Below, one piece after another: positions 18,322-26,313 of a DNA stretch of 64,000 bases. Position 1 is the first letter of the stretch, and each line of letters opens with the position of its first letter. A program made the position numbers and the translations under genes. The DNA is from Streptomyces narbonensis (GTDB lineage Bacteria > Actinomycetota > Actinomycetes > Streptomycetales > Streptomycetaceae), in NCBI RefSeq assembly GCF_014649015.1, contig NZ_BMSF01000004.1, positions 372,001 to 436,000 of the forward strand. Reading direction: 5' to 3'. The notes beneath the pieces are model-generated. The model did no database searches. It saw only the letters and a program-made list of their open reading frames with translations, and was not told the origin of the DNA.

Positions 18322-18384
18322 TCGTACGACTTCTCGTACTCCTCGTACTCCTCGTACTCCTCGTACTTCTCGTACTTCTCGTAC
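18322..18384. repeat. 9-bp TCGTACTCC/TCGTACTTC tandem repeats
   Basis: About seven 9-bp units of TTCTCGTAC or TCCTCGTAC lie between the SpoIIE-type gene and the DUF2516 gene, outside any convincing coding frame. Confidence 0.85.
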
Positions 18385-18413
18385 GACCGGTCCTGTCCGG
18401 TCGGGGCGATCCG

Positions 18414-18755
18414 CTATCGGCCGCCGTTGTAGGGGCCGTACGGTCCGTCGCTGCTGGAGCCGCCGCCGCGGCGGCCTCCGCCGCCGGAGACCTGCGCGAG
18501 CGCGGGGCGTACGTCCACCATGAAGACGATGGCGGCGATCAGCCCGGCGATCTGCAGGAACAGCATGGGCAGCAGCAGGTTGATGACGAGGTTGACGGCC
18601 AGGAGGATCAGCCAGAACTTCTTCGTCTGCTTCTCGGCGGCGCGGTAGGCGTCCTCGCGTGCCATGGCGGCGAAGACGAGCGCGGCGACGGCGAAGCCGG
18701 TGAAGACCAGGAAGATCACCAGAGTGAGAAGGGAGTCGAATCCCGCGCGCAACAT
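18414..18755 (-). CDS. DUF2516 family membrane protein
   Basis: A small integral membrane protein of 113 aa with two to three hydrophobic helices (about 8-30 and 45-80), a basic stretch between them (YRAAEKQTKKFW) and a glycine-rich hydrophilic tail ([15 protein letters not shown]). This matches DUF2516, an actinobacterial family of unknown function. ATG 18755 is preferred because AGGCGG lies 8 nt upstream; GTG 18764 is an alternative. It is probably in one unit with the HbhA-like and XRE genes upstream. Confidence 0.75.
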   Translation of the reverse strand: MLRAGFDSLLTLVIFLVFTGFAVAALVFAAMAREDAYRAAEKQTKKFWLILLAVNLVINLLLPMLFLQIAGLIAAIVFMVDVRPALAQVSGGGGRRGGGSSSDGPYGPYNGGR

Positions 18756-18862
18756 GCTGAGCACCGCCTAGTGGTGATGTGGAGAAAGCGCCTCGCGGTC
18801 AAGGTACCCGTTACAACGCACCGGATACCCGTATTGGTGCCCGCCCGGGTCAGCCCGCTCCC

Positions 18863-19453
18863 TTACTCCTTCTCGGCGGCGACGACGGCCGCCTTCTTGG
18901 CGGGGGCCTTGCGGGCGGTGGCCTTCTTGGCGGGCGCCTTCTCGGCCTCGGCGACCGGGCTCTCGTCCGACGCCGCCACGGGCTCCGTCTCGGGCTCCGT
19001 GGCCGGCTCCGTCGCGGGCTCCGGCTCGACGACGACGGCGATCTCCGTGATCCCCTCGGCCGCCTCCCCACGCCAGACCTTGACGGCCTCCTCGCCGCGG
19101 GCGGCGACCTCCTCGTACTTCTCGCGCGCCTTGACCGCGTACTCGGCGGCCACGCCGACACTGCGGAGGGCGAGGTCCTGCGCGGTCTCGCCGAACTTCT
19201 TGAGGTCGGTGTCGAGACCGCCGACGACCTCGGCGAACTTCGACTGCACGGTGACCTGGGCCTCCTTGGCCTGCGCGGTCACCTTCTCCTGCACGGCCTT
19301 CGGGTCGGTCTTCCGCACGGCCTCGATACGGGCGGGCGCCTCGGCGGCGAGCTGCTCGATCAGGCCGGGGACCTTCCTGGCCTGCCGCACGGCGAGGTCG
19401 GCGGTGCCGGCGGCGAAGTAGAGAGGGGTACGCAGTTCGTCGATGATGGCCAT
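18863..19453 (-). CDS. Heparin-binding hemagglutinin-like protein
   Basis: A 196-aa protein resembling mycobacterial HbhA. It has an N-terminal helical region (MAIIDELRTPLYFAAGTADLAV), a long Ala/Lys/Glu coiled coil (30-125), an acidic repeat segment (ATEPATEPETEP) and a Lys/Ala-rich tail (KKATARKAPAKKA). In mycobacteria such tails bind sulfated glycans and the protein lies at the surface. In Streptomyces the role is unknown. It lies 35 bp downstream of the XRE regulator and is likely co-transcribed. Confidence 0.75.
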   Translation of the reverse strand: MAIIDELRTPLYFAAGTADLAVRQARKVPGLIEQLAAEAPARIEAVRKTDPKAVQEKVTAQAKEAQVTVQSKFAEVVGGLDTDLKKFGETAQDLALRSVGVAAEYAVKAREKYEEVAARGEEAVKVWRGEAAEGITEIAVVVEPEPATEPATEPETEPVAASDESPVAEAEKAPAKKATARKAPAKKAAVVAAEKE

Positions 19454-19488
19454 GCTGGTGGTCCTCCCGGGTGTGACGTACGTACGGA

Positions 19489-19929
19489 CTAGCGCGAAGG
19501 CGATTCGGCATCGGGTGCGGGTGCGGGGCCGTCGGCACCGGCGTCCGCCGCCTGGGCGGCGGCCTCGGCGGCCTCGGCGGCCTCGGCGGCGTTCTCCTTG
19601 CGGAAGGAGTCGTAGATCTGGAGCAGCACTTGCTTCTGCCGCTCGCTGATCGAGGGATCGGCCAGGATGACGGCGCGCGTCTCCAGCTCGTCCCGCTCCT
19701 TCTCGTCGAGGATCCCGGCCCGCACGTAGAGCGTCTCGGCGGAGATCCGCAGCGCCTTGGCGACCTGCTGCAGAACCTCCGCGCTGGGCTTCCGCAGCCC
19801 CCGCTCGATCTGGCTCAGGTACGGATTCGACACGCCGGCCGCGTCGGCGAGCTGCCGCAGGGACAGCTGCGCGGTCCTCCGCTGCTCGCGGAGGTACTCA
19901 CCGAGATTGCCGACGTTGAGCGATGCCAT
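19489..19929 (-). CDS. XRE family DNA-binding regulator
   Basis: A 146-aa regulator. The N-terminal helix-turn-helix is clear (residues 8-62, LREQRRTAQLSLRQLADAAGVSNPYLSQIERGLRKPS). A middle helical part (YDSFRKENAA) and a low-complexity Ala/Pro tail follow. ATG 19929 (MASLNVGNLG) is the start; the frame upstream runs into the transposon and is not coding. A perfect 8-4-8 palindrome 30 bp upstream is a probable operator for autoregulation. The transposon inserted 78 bp upstream of the start, on the promoter-distal side of that palindrome. Confidence 0.85.
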   Translation of the reverse strand: MASLNVGNLGEYLREQRRTAQLSLRQLADAAGVSNPYLSQIERGLRKPSAEVLQQVAKALRISAETLYVRAGILDEKERDELETRAVILADPSISERQKQVLLQIYDSFRKENAAEAAEAAEAAAQAADAGADGPAPAPDAESPSR

Positions 19930-19958
19930 GCCCCGACCATGCCAGCCTCTGCTAACTA

Positions 19959-19978
19959 TTGCAAGCAGGCGCTTGCAA
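19959..19978. promoter_or_regulatory. Candidate XRE operator palindrome
   Basis: TTGCAAGC, a 4-nt spacer AGGC, and GCTTGCAA form a perfect inverted repeat 30 bp before the XRE start codon. This position suits autorepression. It remained intact on the left flank of the transposon. Confidence 0.55.
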
Positions 19979-20001
19979 CAGTGTCGTGGCGCGGAAGGGG
20001 C

Positions 20002-20006
20002 CGTGC
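20002..20006. repeat. Left 5-bp target site duplication (CGTGC)
   Basis: CGTGC directly abuts the outer end of the left terminal repeat and is repeated exactly at 30933-30937. Five-bp duplications are the hallmark of Tn7 and Tn5053-type transposition. Confidence 0.92.
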
Positions 20007-20031
20007 TGTGACTGAGCACGATGGTTGTCAC
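20007..20031 (+). repeat. Left terminal inverted repeat (25 bp)
   Basis: It begins TGTGACTGAGC and ends GGTTGTCAC and is the exact reverse complement of 30908-30932. Its inner 18 bp (20014-20031) are the first TnsB-type repeat. Confidence 0.95.
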
Positions 20032-20051
20032 TTGAGCAGGACAACTGTCAC
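20014..20051 (+). repeat. Left-end TnsB-type binding repeats L1 and L2
   Basis: Two 18-bp copies, GAGCACGATGGTTGTCAC (20014-20031) and GAGCAGGACAACTGTCAC (20034-20051), lie 20 bp apart, about two helical turns. Both end in TGTCAC like the four copies at the right end. TnsB binding is inferred from position and arrangement. Confidence 0.7.
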
Positions 20052-21325
20052 CGGGGCTCACGTCGGCGATACCCCTCCGGACGCGCTCCGCTACCACCGC
20101 CCTTGGGGATCGGCCCGCGGGCGATGATGGCACCCATGGCCATCATGCTCTTGGAGCGGTTCATGCTGACGATCCGCAGCGGGAACGAGACCCACGCCTC
20201 GCGTCGGAGGTAGATCGACAACGCCTGATCGACACGGCCGGCTTGATGGATGAGCGGCAGCATGAGCTCCCGCGCCTGTTCCTCGTCCGAGGCGTCGAGC
20301 AGCCGCTCGGCGATTCCGAGCACCGCGCCCATGAGAAACGGGTCCAGCGGTGGGTCGGTGAAAGGACGCGAGCTGTGCTTCTTCCCGGGCCGGTCACGAA
20401 GGGCCGCTGCTCGGGCAAGGCGCTCTTCGGCTTCCCGGTCAAGGGCCTCCGCGAGCGCCGGGGTCGCGGCGAAGGAGCGAGCCGCAGGCCAGGAGAGGAA
20501 TACAAGGCCGAGCAGCGCTCTCAGGTCGGCGAAGTAGTCAGCGGCGCGGATTAGCCAGCCGACGCTCGGGGTCACGGCAGGGCCGGCGGGGTCGAGAAGT
20601 CTCAGGAGCCGGCGCTGAAGGCCGAGGAGATGCTCCAGCGTCTGCGGGTCGGGGGCGATCTCCGGACCAGCCCCGGCTGGCTCCGCGAGCTGCGCGCCGC
20701 AGGCCGGCTGGAGGCGCCCGACGGTGCGCGGCGCGATCGTGGTCCGGCACTGCGTCGGATGAAGATCCTCGTCCCAGGGACGGGCGATGATTCTGTTCAT
20801 CTCGACCGCGTGGACGGGCTGACGGCAGGCCGGGCAGTTGATCCGAAGGAGACGACGATGCCGAGGGCAAGCGAAGACCGGCGGGAGGCGCCAGGAAAGC
20901 CGCCAGGCCCCACCGTGGCGCTGTTGGATCTCACTCCCGTCTCCGGTGAGACATTGTGGGCAGTACCTGGGCCTGCGAGTCAGCAGCCACGCATTGCCGT
21001 TGACCATCCTCGCGGCGCTACTGCGCGGGGTGAACTTCCCATTCAGCGGCCCATATCGCTCAGCAAGCGAGGAGGTCAGCAGTCGGCCGACCTCATCCGG
21101 GGAGAGGCAGGCGGTCCGGGCGAAGTGCCGGATCCGTTCGAGATCAAGATCGTGCAGCAGCCGCATGGGAACGCGGAACAGCGCGTTCTCCTTACGGCCG
21201 CCGGTCAGGCCGGTCCGAATCGTCACCGCTCCGGGAGACACCCCAAGACGGTGCGCGAGACGGAGCACATAGCCGGTCAGCGCCTCGTCGGTCAGAGGGT
21301 CGAGGCTGCGGGGCAGCGGACGCAT
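20048..21325 (-). CDS. TniQ family transposition targeting protein, left-end copy
   Basis: TniQ-domain protein of 425 aa. The N-terminus has the family start LPRSLDPLTDEALTGYVLRLAHR. A zinc-finger set is visible: CPQC at 122-125, C153 with H156, and CPAC at 164-167. A C-terminal helical part of about 200 residues follows. TniQ/TnsD proteins select the target and recruit TnsC. ATG 21325 was chosen because the 115 upstream residues are not family-like. The stop codon lies inside repeat L2, so the gene ends at the transposon tip. It is a diverged paralog of the copy at 25,051. It is divergent from the AIPR gene with a 72-bp gap. Confidence 0.88.
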   Translation of the reverse strand: MRPLPRSLDPLTDEALTGYVLRLAHRLGVSPGAVTIRTGLTGGRKENALFRVPMRLLHDLDLERIRHFARTACLSPDEVGRLLTSSLAERYGPLNGKFTPRSSAARMVNGNAWLLTRRPRYCPQCLTGDGSEIQQRHGGAWRLSWRLPPVFACPRHRRLLRINCPACRQPVHAVEMNRIIARPWDEDLHPTQCRTTIAPRTVGRLQPACGAQLAEPAGAGPEIAPDPQTLEHLLGLQRRLLRLLDPAGPAVTPSVGWLIRAADYFADLRALLGLVFLSWPAARSFAATPALAEALDREAEERLARAAALRDRPGKKHSSRPFTDPPLDPFLMGAVLGIAERLLDASDEEQARELMLPLIHQAGRVDQALSIYLRREAWVSFPLRIVSMNRSKSMMAMGAIIARGPIPKGGGSGARPEGYRRREPR

Positions 21326-21397
21326 GACCTTATGGTGTTCCGATTGCAGCAGCTGAAACACGACCTGCCTGCTGCGCAGGGCGAGTAGCCTGTCCGC

Positions 21398-23143
21398 GTG
21401 ACAGACAGCCTTGAAGTGGCACTCCAGCAGCGAGTCGACCTTGATCGATACGGTTCGAACAAGCGGCTGCTGTTCGCCCTGCAGCTCACATTCGACATTG
21501 AAGACATCGATACCGTGGCCGCCACGGCACTCACGGACTCCTCCAATGATAAAGCTTGCGATCTGCTCTATATTGACCGCAATGCAGGCCGCGTTGTTCT
21601 CGCCCAGGGGTACGAGTCTGAGAACGCAGCGAGGCAGCAGGCGCCTGCGGGCAAGGCCGCCACCCTCCATCAGGCAGTCAATTGGTTGTTCAACAAGAGC
21701 CAGCCCGTGGGGGTGCCTGATGCACTACTCGGCGCCTGGCGTGAGCTCCACGATGCTCTCGAAGATGACGCCATTGGCGACGTCGAGATCTGGTACGTCC
21801 ACAATCTGCCGGAATCAAAGCAGGTCGCCGAGGAGATCCAAGCGGCACGCGACGCCGCGTACGCCCAGTTGGGCCACGGCTACCCGGGGAACGAGATTGA
21901 CATCTCTGGGACTGAGCTGGGTCGAGCGGTTCTGTCCCGACGTTACGAGAGTTCACAGACCCCGATCCTTGTGTCGGACACTTTCAAGGTCAAAGTCCCG
22001 GGCGCCTTCGTGGAGCGCGGCGATAAGTGGACCGCCTTGTGCACGAGCGTCCCGATCAGCTGGCTTTACGAGCGGTATGCACAGCACGGTGCCGATCTGT
22101 TCTCCCCGAATGTCCGCGACTACTTGGGCAGCCGTCGGTCACAGAGCAACATCAACAACGGAATCCAAGAGACGGTACGCAACGAGCCAGCGAACCTGTG
22201 GGCCTACAACAACGGAATTACGGCTCTAGTTCACAGCTTCAACCTCGATGCGTACAGTCTTGAGATCACCGGACTGGGGATCGTCAACGGCGCCCAGACC
22301 ACGGGAGCGATTGGGTCCGTCCCGGCTGAGAAGATCGGCGACGAGAGCCATGTGCTTACCCGGTTCATTCGCTGCGATGACCCTGAAACCGTCAGGAATA
22401 TCGTCCGTTTCAATAATCGACAGAATCCGACGCAGGCCTCGGACTTCCGCAGTAACGATGGAATCCAGAGGCGTCTCGTCCAGGAGTTCCAGAAGCTGGG
22501 CGTCGTCGGATACAGCGGCGGCCGGCGCGGTGGCTCTGAGGACGTGATCCGTCGCCCCGGTGAAAACCAGCTATCTGCCGAGGCCGCGGCCCAGGCGCTC
22601 GCCGCCTTTCACGGGCAGTCTGGCGTCGCCTACCACGAGAAGAGCAAGATCTGGGAACAGGACGCCATTTACAGCAGCGTCTTCCCCGAGCGCGTCACAG
22701 CTGAGCACATCGTATTCGTAGCGAGTCTGCTGCGCGCCGTCGAGTTGGAAAAGACGAAGCTGGGTCAAATCGACGCGTCAGCGAGAACAGAGGACCAGGC
22801 AGAACTGTTCGACTGGCTTGGCCTTCGAGGGTCGATCATGCTGGCCGTCGAAGCCATCGGGCACGCGCGTGAGTCCGTCATTGGAGCCGCCGTCAGTGAC
22901 CCGTACACCCTGCGGTTCAAGAAGAACCTCAGCATGCCCAAGGCTACCCAGACATGGGAACCTGTCGTCGAAACCCTGCTTGCCTTCGCCCCGGACCAAC
23001 TTCGGAACCCATTGGTGACGTCCAGTCTGCGCAACAGGCCTGCAGTGACCAAGGCACTGAGCAACTTCCGCTCGCAGGTCGTGGCGGCACGAAAGCACAA
23101 CAGGGAAACCTACGAACTCTTCGCAGACCGGGTCACCGTGTAA
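21398..23143 (+). CDS. AIPR family (abortive phage infection) protein, transposon cargo
   Basis: A 581-aa protein matching the AIPR family, whose founder gives abortive-infection phage resistance in Lactococcus. The diagnostic middle region reads NVRDYLGSRRSQSNINNGIQ, then NLWAYNNGITALVHS, then GLGIVNGAQTTGAIG (about residues 235-310). The N-terminal 150 residues may carry a nuclease-like fold, which I cannot confirm. The start is GTG 21398; TAGCCT seven bases before it suggests a leaderless transcript. GC content is well below the chromosome average. It converges on the nuclease-like cargo gene. Its mechanism is unknown. Confidence 0.85.
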   Translation: MTDSLEVALQQRVDLDRYGSNKRLLFALQLTFDIEDIDTVAATALTDSSNDKACDLLYIDRNAGRVVLAQGYESENAARQQAPAGKAATLHQAVNWLFNKSQPVGVPDALLGAWRELHDALEDDAIGDVEIWYVHNLPESKQVAEEIQAARDAAYAQLGHGYPGNEIDISGTELGRAVLSRRYESSQTPILVSDTFKVKVPGAFVERGDKWTALCTSVPISWLYERYAQHGADLFSPNVRDYLGSRRSQSNINNGIQETVRNEPANLWAYNNGITALVHSFNLDAYSLEITGLGIVNGAQTTGAIGSVPAEKIGDESHVLTRFIRCDDPETVRNIVRFNNRQNPTQASDFRSNDGIQRRLVQEFQKLGVVGYSGGRRGGSEDVIRRPGENQLSAEAAAQALAAFHGQSGVAYHEKSKIWEQDAIYSSVFPERVTAEHIVFVASLLRAVELEKTKLGQIDASARTEDQAELFDWLGLRGSIMLAVEAIGHARESVIGAAVSDPYTLRFKKNLSMPKATQTWEPVVETLLAFAPDQLRNPLVTSSLRNRPAVTKALSNFRSQVVAARKHNRETYELFADRVTV

Positions 23144-23265
23144 CCGCAGACGCCGGTCCGTCCACAGGACACCGCTACCCAAGGTGACAGCCCTCCGATC
23201 CCGCCCGAGCCCGACGGCAAAGCAGCCAACCGAGCAGGCTGGAGCAGACAGACTCCTCCCGCTAC

Positions 23266-24897
23266 CTACCGCACCAGGGAAACCGATACGGAGGAGTCTT
23301 CACCGGGAATAATCGTCACCTTGATCATGCCACCTGACCCTTCGGCAGCATCGATATCAACTATCACCTCAAGTACCACGGAGGAAAACGTCATGTCGAG
23401 GCGTCCAAGGTTGAAGGAATCATCACCCAGCCGGAGAATCATGTCGTTTCTGATGACGAAATCGGATACGGCTCCTCCCGCTTGAAGCTGCTGGAGCTCA
23501 GGAGTATCCAACCCTGCCCGCTGGATCGCAAAGGAAACACGGCTCCACTGGAAAGTGCATGTCTCGCTGGTCAGATAACGATGCGCATCCCTGATCGATT
23601 CGAATTCTTCGTCAGTTAGAGACTGCGGAACAGGGAAGTACACACCACTGATGCGCTGAATGTCATCCAGGATCTGGAGCTGCTTAATTGAGTCACCAGC
23701 ATCTGGGTAGGAGGAAGACAGATCCATCGGGGGGCCGATTTCCTTGCCGTTAAGCACCATGGACGCCGCGCGACCCTCAGTCGCCTCAGCCAGGAAGCGG
23801 ACCGCCGGCAACAGAATACCGGGCAGACTGTCCTCCGGAAGGTGGAATGAGTACGTAATCTTCGCACGATGGGTTGGCGCATCAAAACGAGCCTTTACCC
23901 TCGCAACCCCACCGAGGTCTTCAAGCCTCAGTTCAATACCTCGCTTACCAGCCGTCCTCTCTTTGGCTTCAAGTGGCAGATGAGCCCTAACGACCCCTTG
24001 CGCATCGCGGATACGCAGAGCGAATCGCGCACCGATCAGGGGTGCATTGTCGACGGCGCCTCCGACTTGAAGTTCACCACCTTCAAAAATTCCACCAAAC
24101 TCTGCAGGCGCATCGACGACAAAACTCTTGACAAACTCGCTTGAAACAACACTGGTCGCCCCATAGTCAAAACTATCCTGCAGTGCTCGCGCCGCTTGCT
24201 TGCCATCCTCCGTGTCAGGGAACTCAAATGTTCCACCGATGCGAATAGGCCGATCCTTTTGCGCGCCTGGGTATCTTGGGAGTGTCGTAACACTAACCGA
24301 CCCGTTGGGCTGAACATTGAAGCCAAACACGTAGTGCGGGTCAAGAGAGTTGAGGCGATCCTTGAGGGTACGCACTCGCTCTACAAGATCAGAAACCCCT
24401 CGGGTAAGAGCAGCTTGCTCCTGATTGAGCTCTCGCATCATGTTGACAATCTCGTCATTACTGCCTTCAAGGTAGTAACGCGGGAGCTCCGGGTGGGAAG
24501 CCATCTGGCTATCCAGCCAATCCTTTCCGCGCCAATCGCATGGGAATGAATACTTGGCTGCGAGACCGTTGAACCATTCCAGTTCACCATCAGTGTGATT
24601 GATGGGAACCACTAGGTGCCAAGCAGTGGGATTGCGCTCGGCTGCCCTCTTGAGGGAGTCGGCAACCTGACGCCTTCTCCCGGACCTTTCGTCCAGGCGC
24701 CCGGTGAAGCTCTTGAGCTCGAAAATTTCCAGTCCTGCAGGAAGTGGGACCTGGACGTCGCGGCCTTTGTCGCCGCCCGCCCCATCAATGCGTTCAGCTT
24801 GAGGGTGAAGCCGGCTGATCAGAACAGAAACCATGTCCTCATAAACGTTGGACCCCAATCGCTCATCGGTCCAGTCGACTCGATTCTTCGTCACCAT
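23266..24897 (-). CDS. PD-(D/E)XK nuclease-like protein, transposon cargo
   Basis: A 543-aa protein that I do not recognise as a whole. The first 110 residues look like a restriction-endonuclease-type fold: a helix with Glu20-Asp21, GGDKGRDV with Asp47, then IFELKSF with Glu60-x-Lys62. A conserved-looking LVVPINHT follows. This is the PD-(D/E)XK pattern. The remaining 400 residues are mostly beta-rich (FEFPDTEDGK, VVLEVIVDIDAAEG) and unassigned. ATG 24897 has AAGGAG upstream. It is the lowest-GC gene in the window, with many AT-ending codons, which points to transfer. It is convergent with AIPR and downstream of the transposition operon. A defence role is an inference. Confidence 0.7.
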   Translation of the reverse strand: MVTKNRVDWTDERLGSNVYEDMVSVLISRLHPQAERIDGAGGDKGRDVQVPLPAGLEIFELKSFTGRLDERSGRRRQVADSLKRAAERNPTAWHLVVPINHTDGELEWFNGLAAKYSFPCDWRGKDWLDSQMASHPELPRYYLEGSNDEIVNMMRELNQEQAALTRGVSDLVERVRTLKDRLNSLDPHYVFGFNVQPNGSVSVTTLPRYPGAQKDRPIRIGGTFEFPDTEDGKQAARALQDSFDYGATSVVSSEFVKSFVVDAPAEFGGIFEGGELQVGGAVDNAPLIGARFALRIRDAQGVVRAHLPLEAKERTAGKRGIELRLEDLGGVARVKARFDAPTHRAKITYSFHLPEDSLPGILLPAVRFLAEATEGRAASMVLNGKEIGPPMDLSSSYPDAGDSIKQLQILDDIQRISGVYFPVPQSLTDEEFESIRDAHRYLTSETCTFQWSRVSFAIQRAGLDTPELQQLQAGGAVSDFVIRNDMILRLGDDSFNLGRLDMTFSSVVLEVIVDIDAAEGSGGMIKVTIIPGEDSSVSVSLVR

Positions 24898-25050
24898 TCC
24901 TGCTCCTTACAGCAGCAACTGACACCCGTCACCCCGCATGCCCCCTTAATTCTCCTATGAACGTCGGGAGCCCGCAGCCCCTTTGCTGACAACTACCTGC
25001 ATCTCGTCGCGGAGACCCCTCCAAGGGCAGGTTGGCCACATCGTCACGCC

Positions 25051-26313
25051 CTAGCCAGTTATCCCGCCTGCTCTTTGGCCAACTCGACTGAACCCCTTGT
25101 TCTCGATCCGCTGCCCCATCCGCTGGAATGAGCCGCGGTCCTGGCGCGAGGTCAGGAGGATGGTCTGGAGCGGGTAGGAGGTCCCGCTGAGGCGCCGGAA
25201 CTGGTAACTCATCGAAAAGTTCAGCTCCTTTGCTCCATCAATGATCGGCGCCATCAACTCGTGCGTCTCGTTCTCGTCCGGAGCCGACAAGAGCCGTGCG
25301 GCTATGCCCAGCACCGCGCCTGCGACGGCGGGATCCGCCGCCGGATCGCTGTAGTGGTGCGAGGCCTGACGCCGTCGGCCGGCCTCGGCCTCAGCACGGG
25401 ACTTGGCGAACTCAGCGTGCCGTTTCCCTGCCTCCCGGTCGACCAACACGGCCAGGGCCTCCGTGTCGGCGAGTTCCCTGGGGCGGGGCCACGTCATGAA
25501 GATCAACGCACTCAGAGCGCGTAGATCAATGAAGTACTGGGCCGCTGGAATCAGCCATCCGAAGCTGCCCACTTCCTTCGGCCCATCGGGGTCCAAGAGC
25601 CTGTCGAAGTAGTGCTGAAGCCTCAGCAACGCGGCGACTGCGGAGGGAGCGTAGGGAAGTCGGTCCGCCTCGGCGCCGGCCAGACCCGCACCGCAGATCG
25701 CTCGCGTGTCAGGGAGGGTGGCTCTGCACTGAACGGGGTGGAGGCCTGCCTCGGAGGCTCGGGCGATCAGGCTGCCAGCGCGGGCTGCGTTGATGTCCTG
25801 CCCGCAGCGAGGGCAGCCGTACAGCAGCGGGCGCTGATGACGCAGACAGGCGAAGACGGGAGGCAATCTCCAGGACCGGTGCCAACGCCCGCCATGACGC
25901 TCTTCGATCTCGGTTCCGTCACCGGAGAGGCATCGCGGGCAGTACCGGGTCGCTTTGGTGAGAATCCAGCGGTTGTTGTGGGTCATTCCCGTGGGCGTAC
26001 GGAACTCGGCCAGCAGACGTGCGTTCAGCGGACCGTAGCGCTCGCCCAACGGGGAGGTCAGCAGCCCCCGGGCCTCGTCATGCGTGAGGCGAGTGGCGCG
26101 GGCGAATGCGTCGAGCCGCTGCTCGTCCAGGTCGTGCAGAAGGCGAACGGGAATGCCGTTTCGACCGCGTCCCGGAACAACGAGCCCTGTTCGGACGGCG
26201 ATCTCCAAGGGTGCGGCGCCGAACCGGTGCGCGAGTCGGAGCAGATAGCCGTGGATCGATTCATCCTCCAACGGGTCCAGGCTCCGGGGCAGGAGTCGCA
26301 GTCGGCCTGCCAT
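25051..26313 (-). CDS. TniQ family transposition targeting protein, operon copy
   Basis: A 420-aa TniQ protein, clearly homologous to the left-end copy: LLPRSLDPLEDESIHGYLLRLAHR at the start, zinc ligands CPRC at 125-128, C156 with H159, and CPRC at 167-170. Its C-terminal half differs more, as expected for the part that reads the target. It starts at ATG 26313, sharing one base with the tnsC stop (TGATG), so it is coupled to tnsA-tnsB-tnsC. Confidence 0.9.
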   Translation of the reverse strand: MAGRLRLLPRSLDPLEDESIHGYLLRLAHRFGAAPLEIAVRTGLVVPGRGRNGIPVRLLHDLDEQRLDAFARATRLTHDEARGLLTSPLGERYGPLNARLLAEFRTPTGMTHNNRWILTKATRYCPRCLSGDGTEIEERHGGRWHRSWRLPPVFACLRHQRPLLYGCPRCGQDINAARAGSLIARASEAGLHPVQCRATLPDTRAICGAGLAGAEADRLPYAPSAVAALLRLQHYFDRLLDPDGPKEVGSFGWLIPAAQYFIDLRALSALIFMTWPRPRELADTEALAVLVDREAGKRHAEFAKSRAEAEAGRRRQASHHYSDPAADPAVAGAVLGIAARLLSAPDENETHELMAPIIDGAKELNFSMSYQFRRLSGTSYPLQTILLTSRQDRGSFQRMGQRIENKGFSRVGQRAGGITG

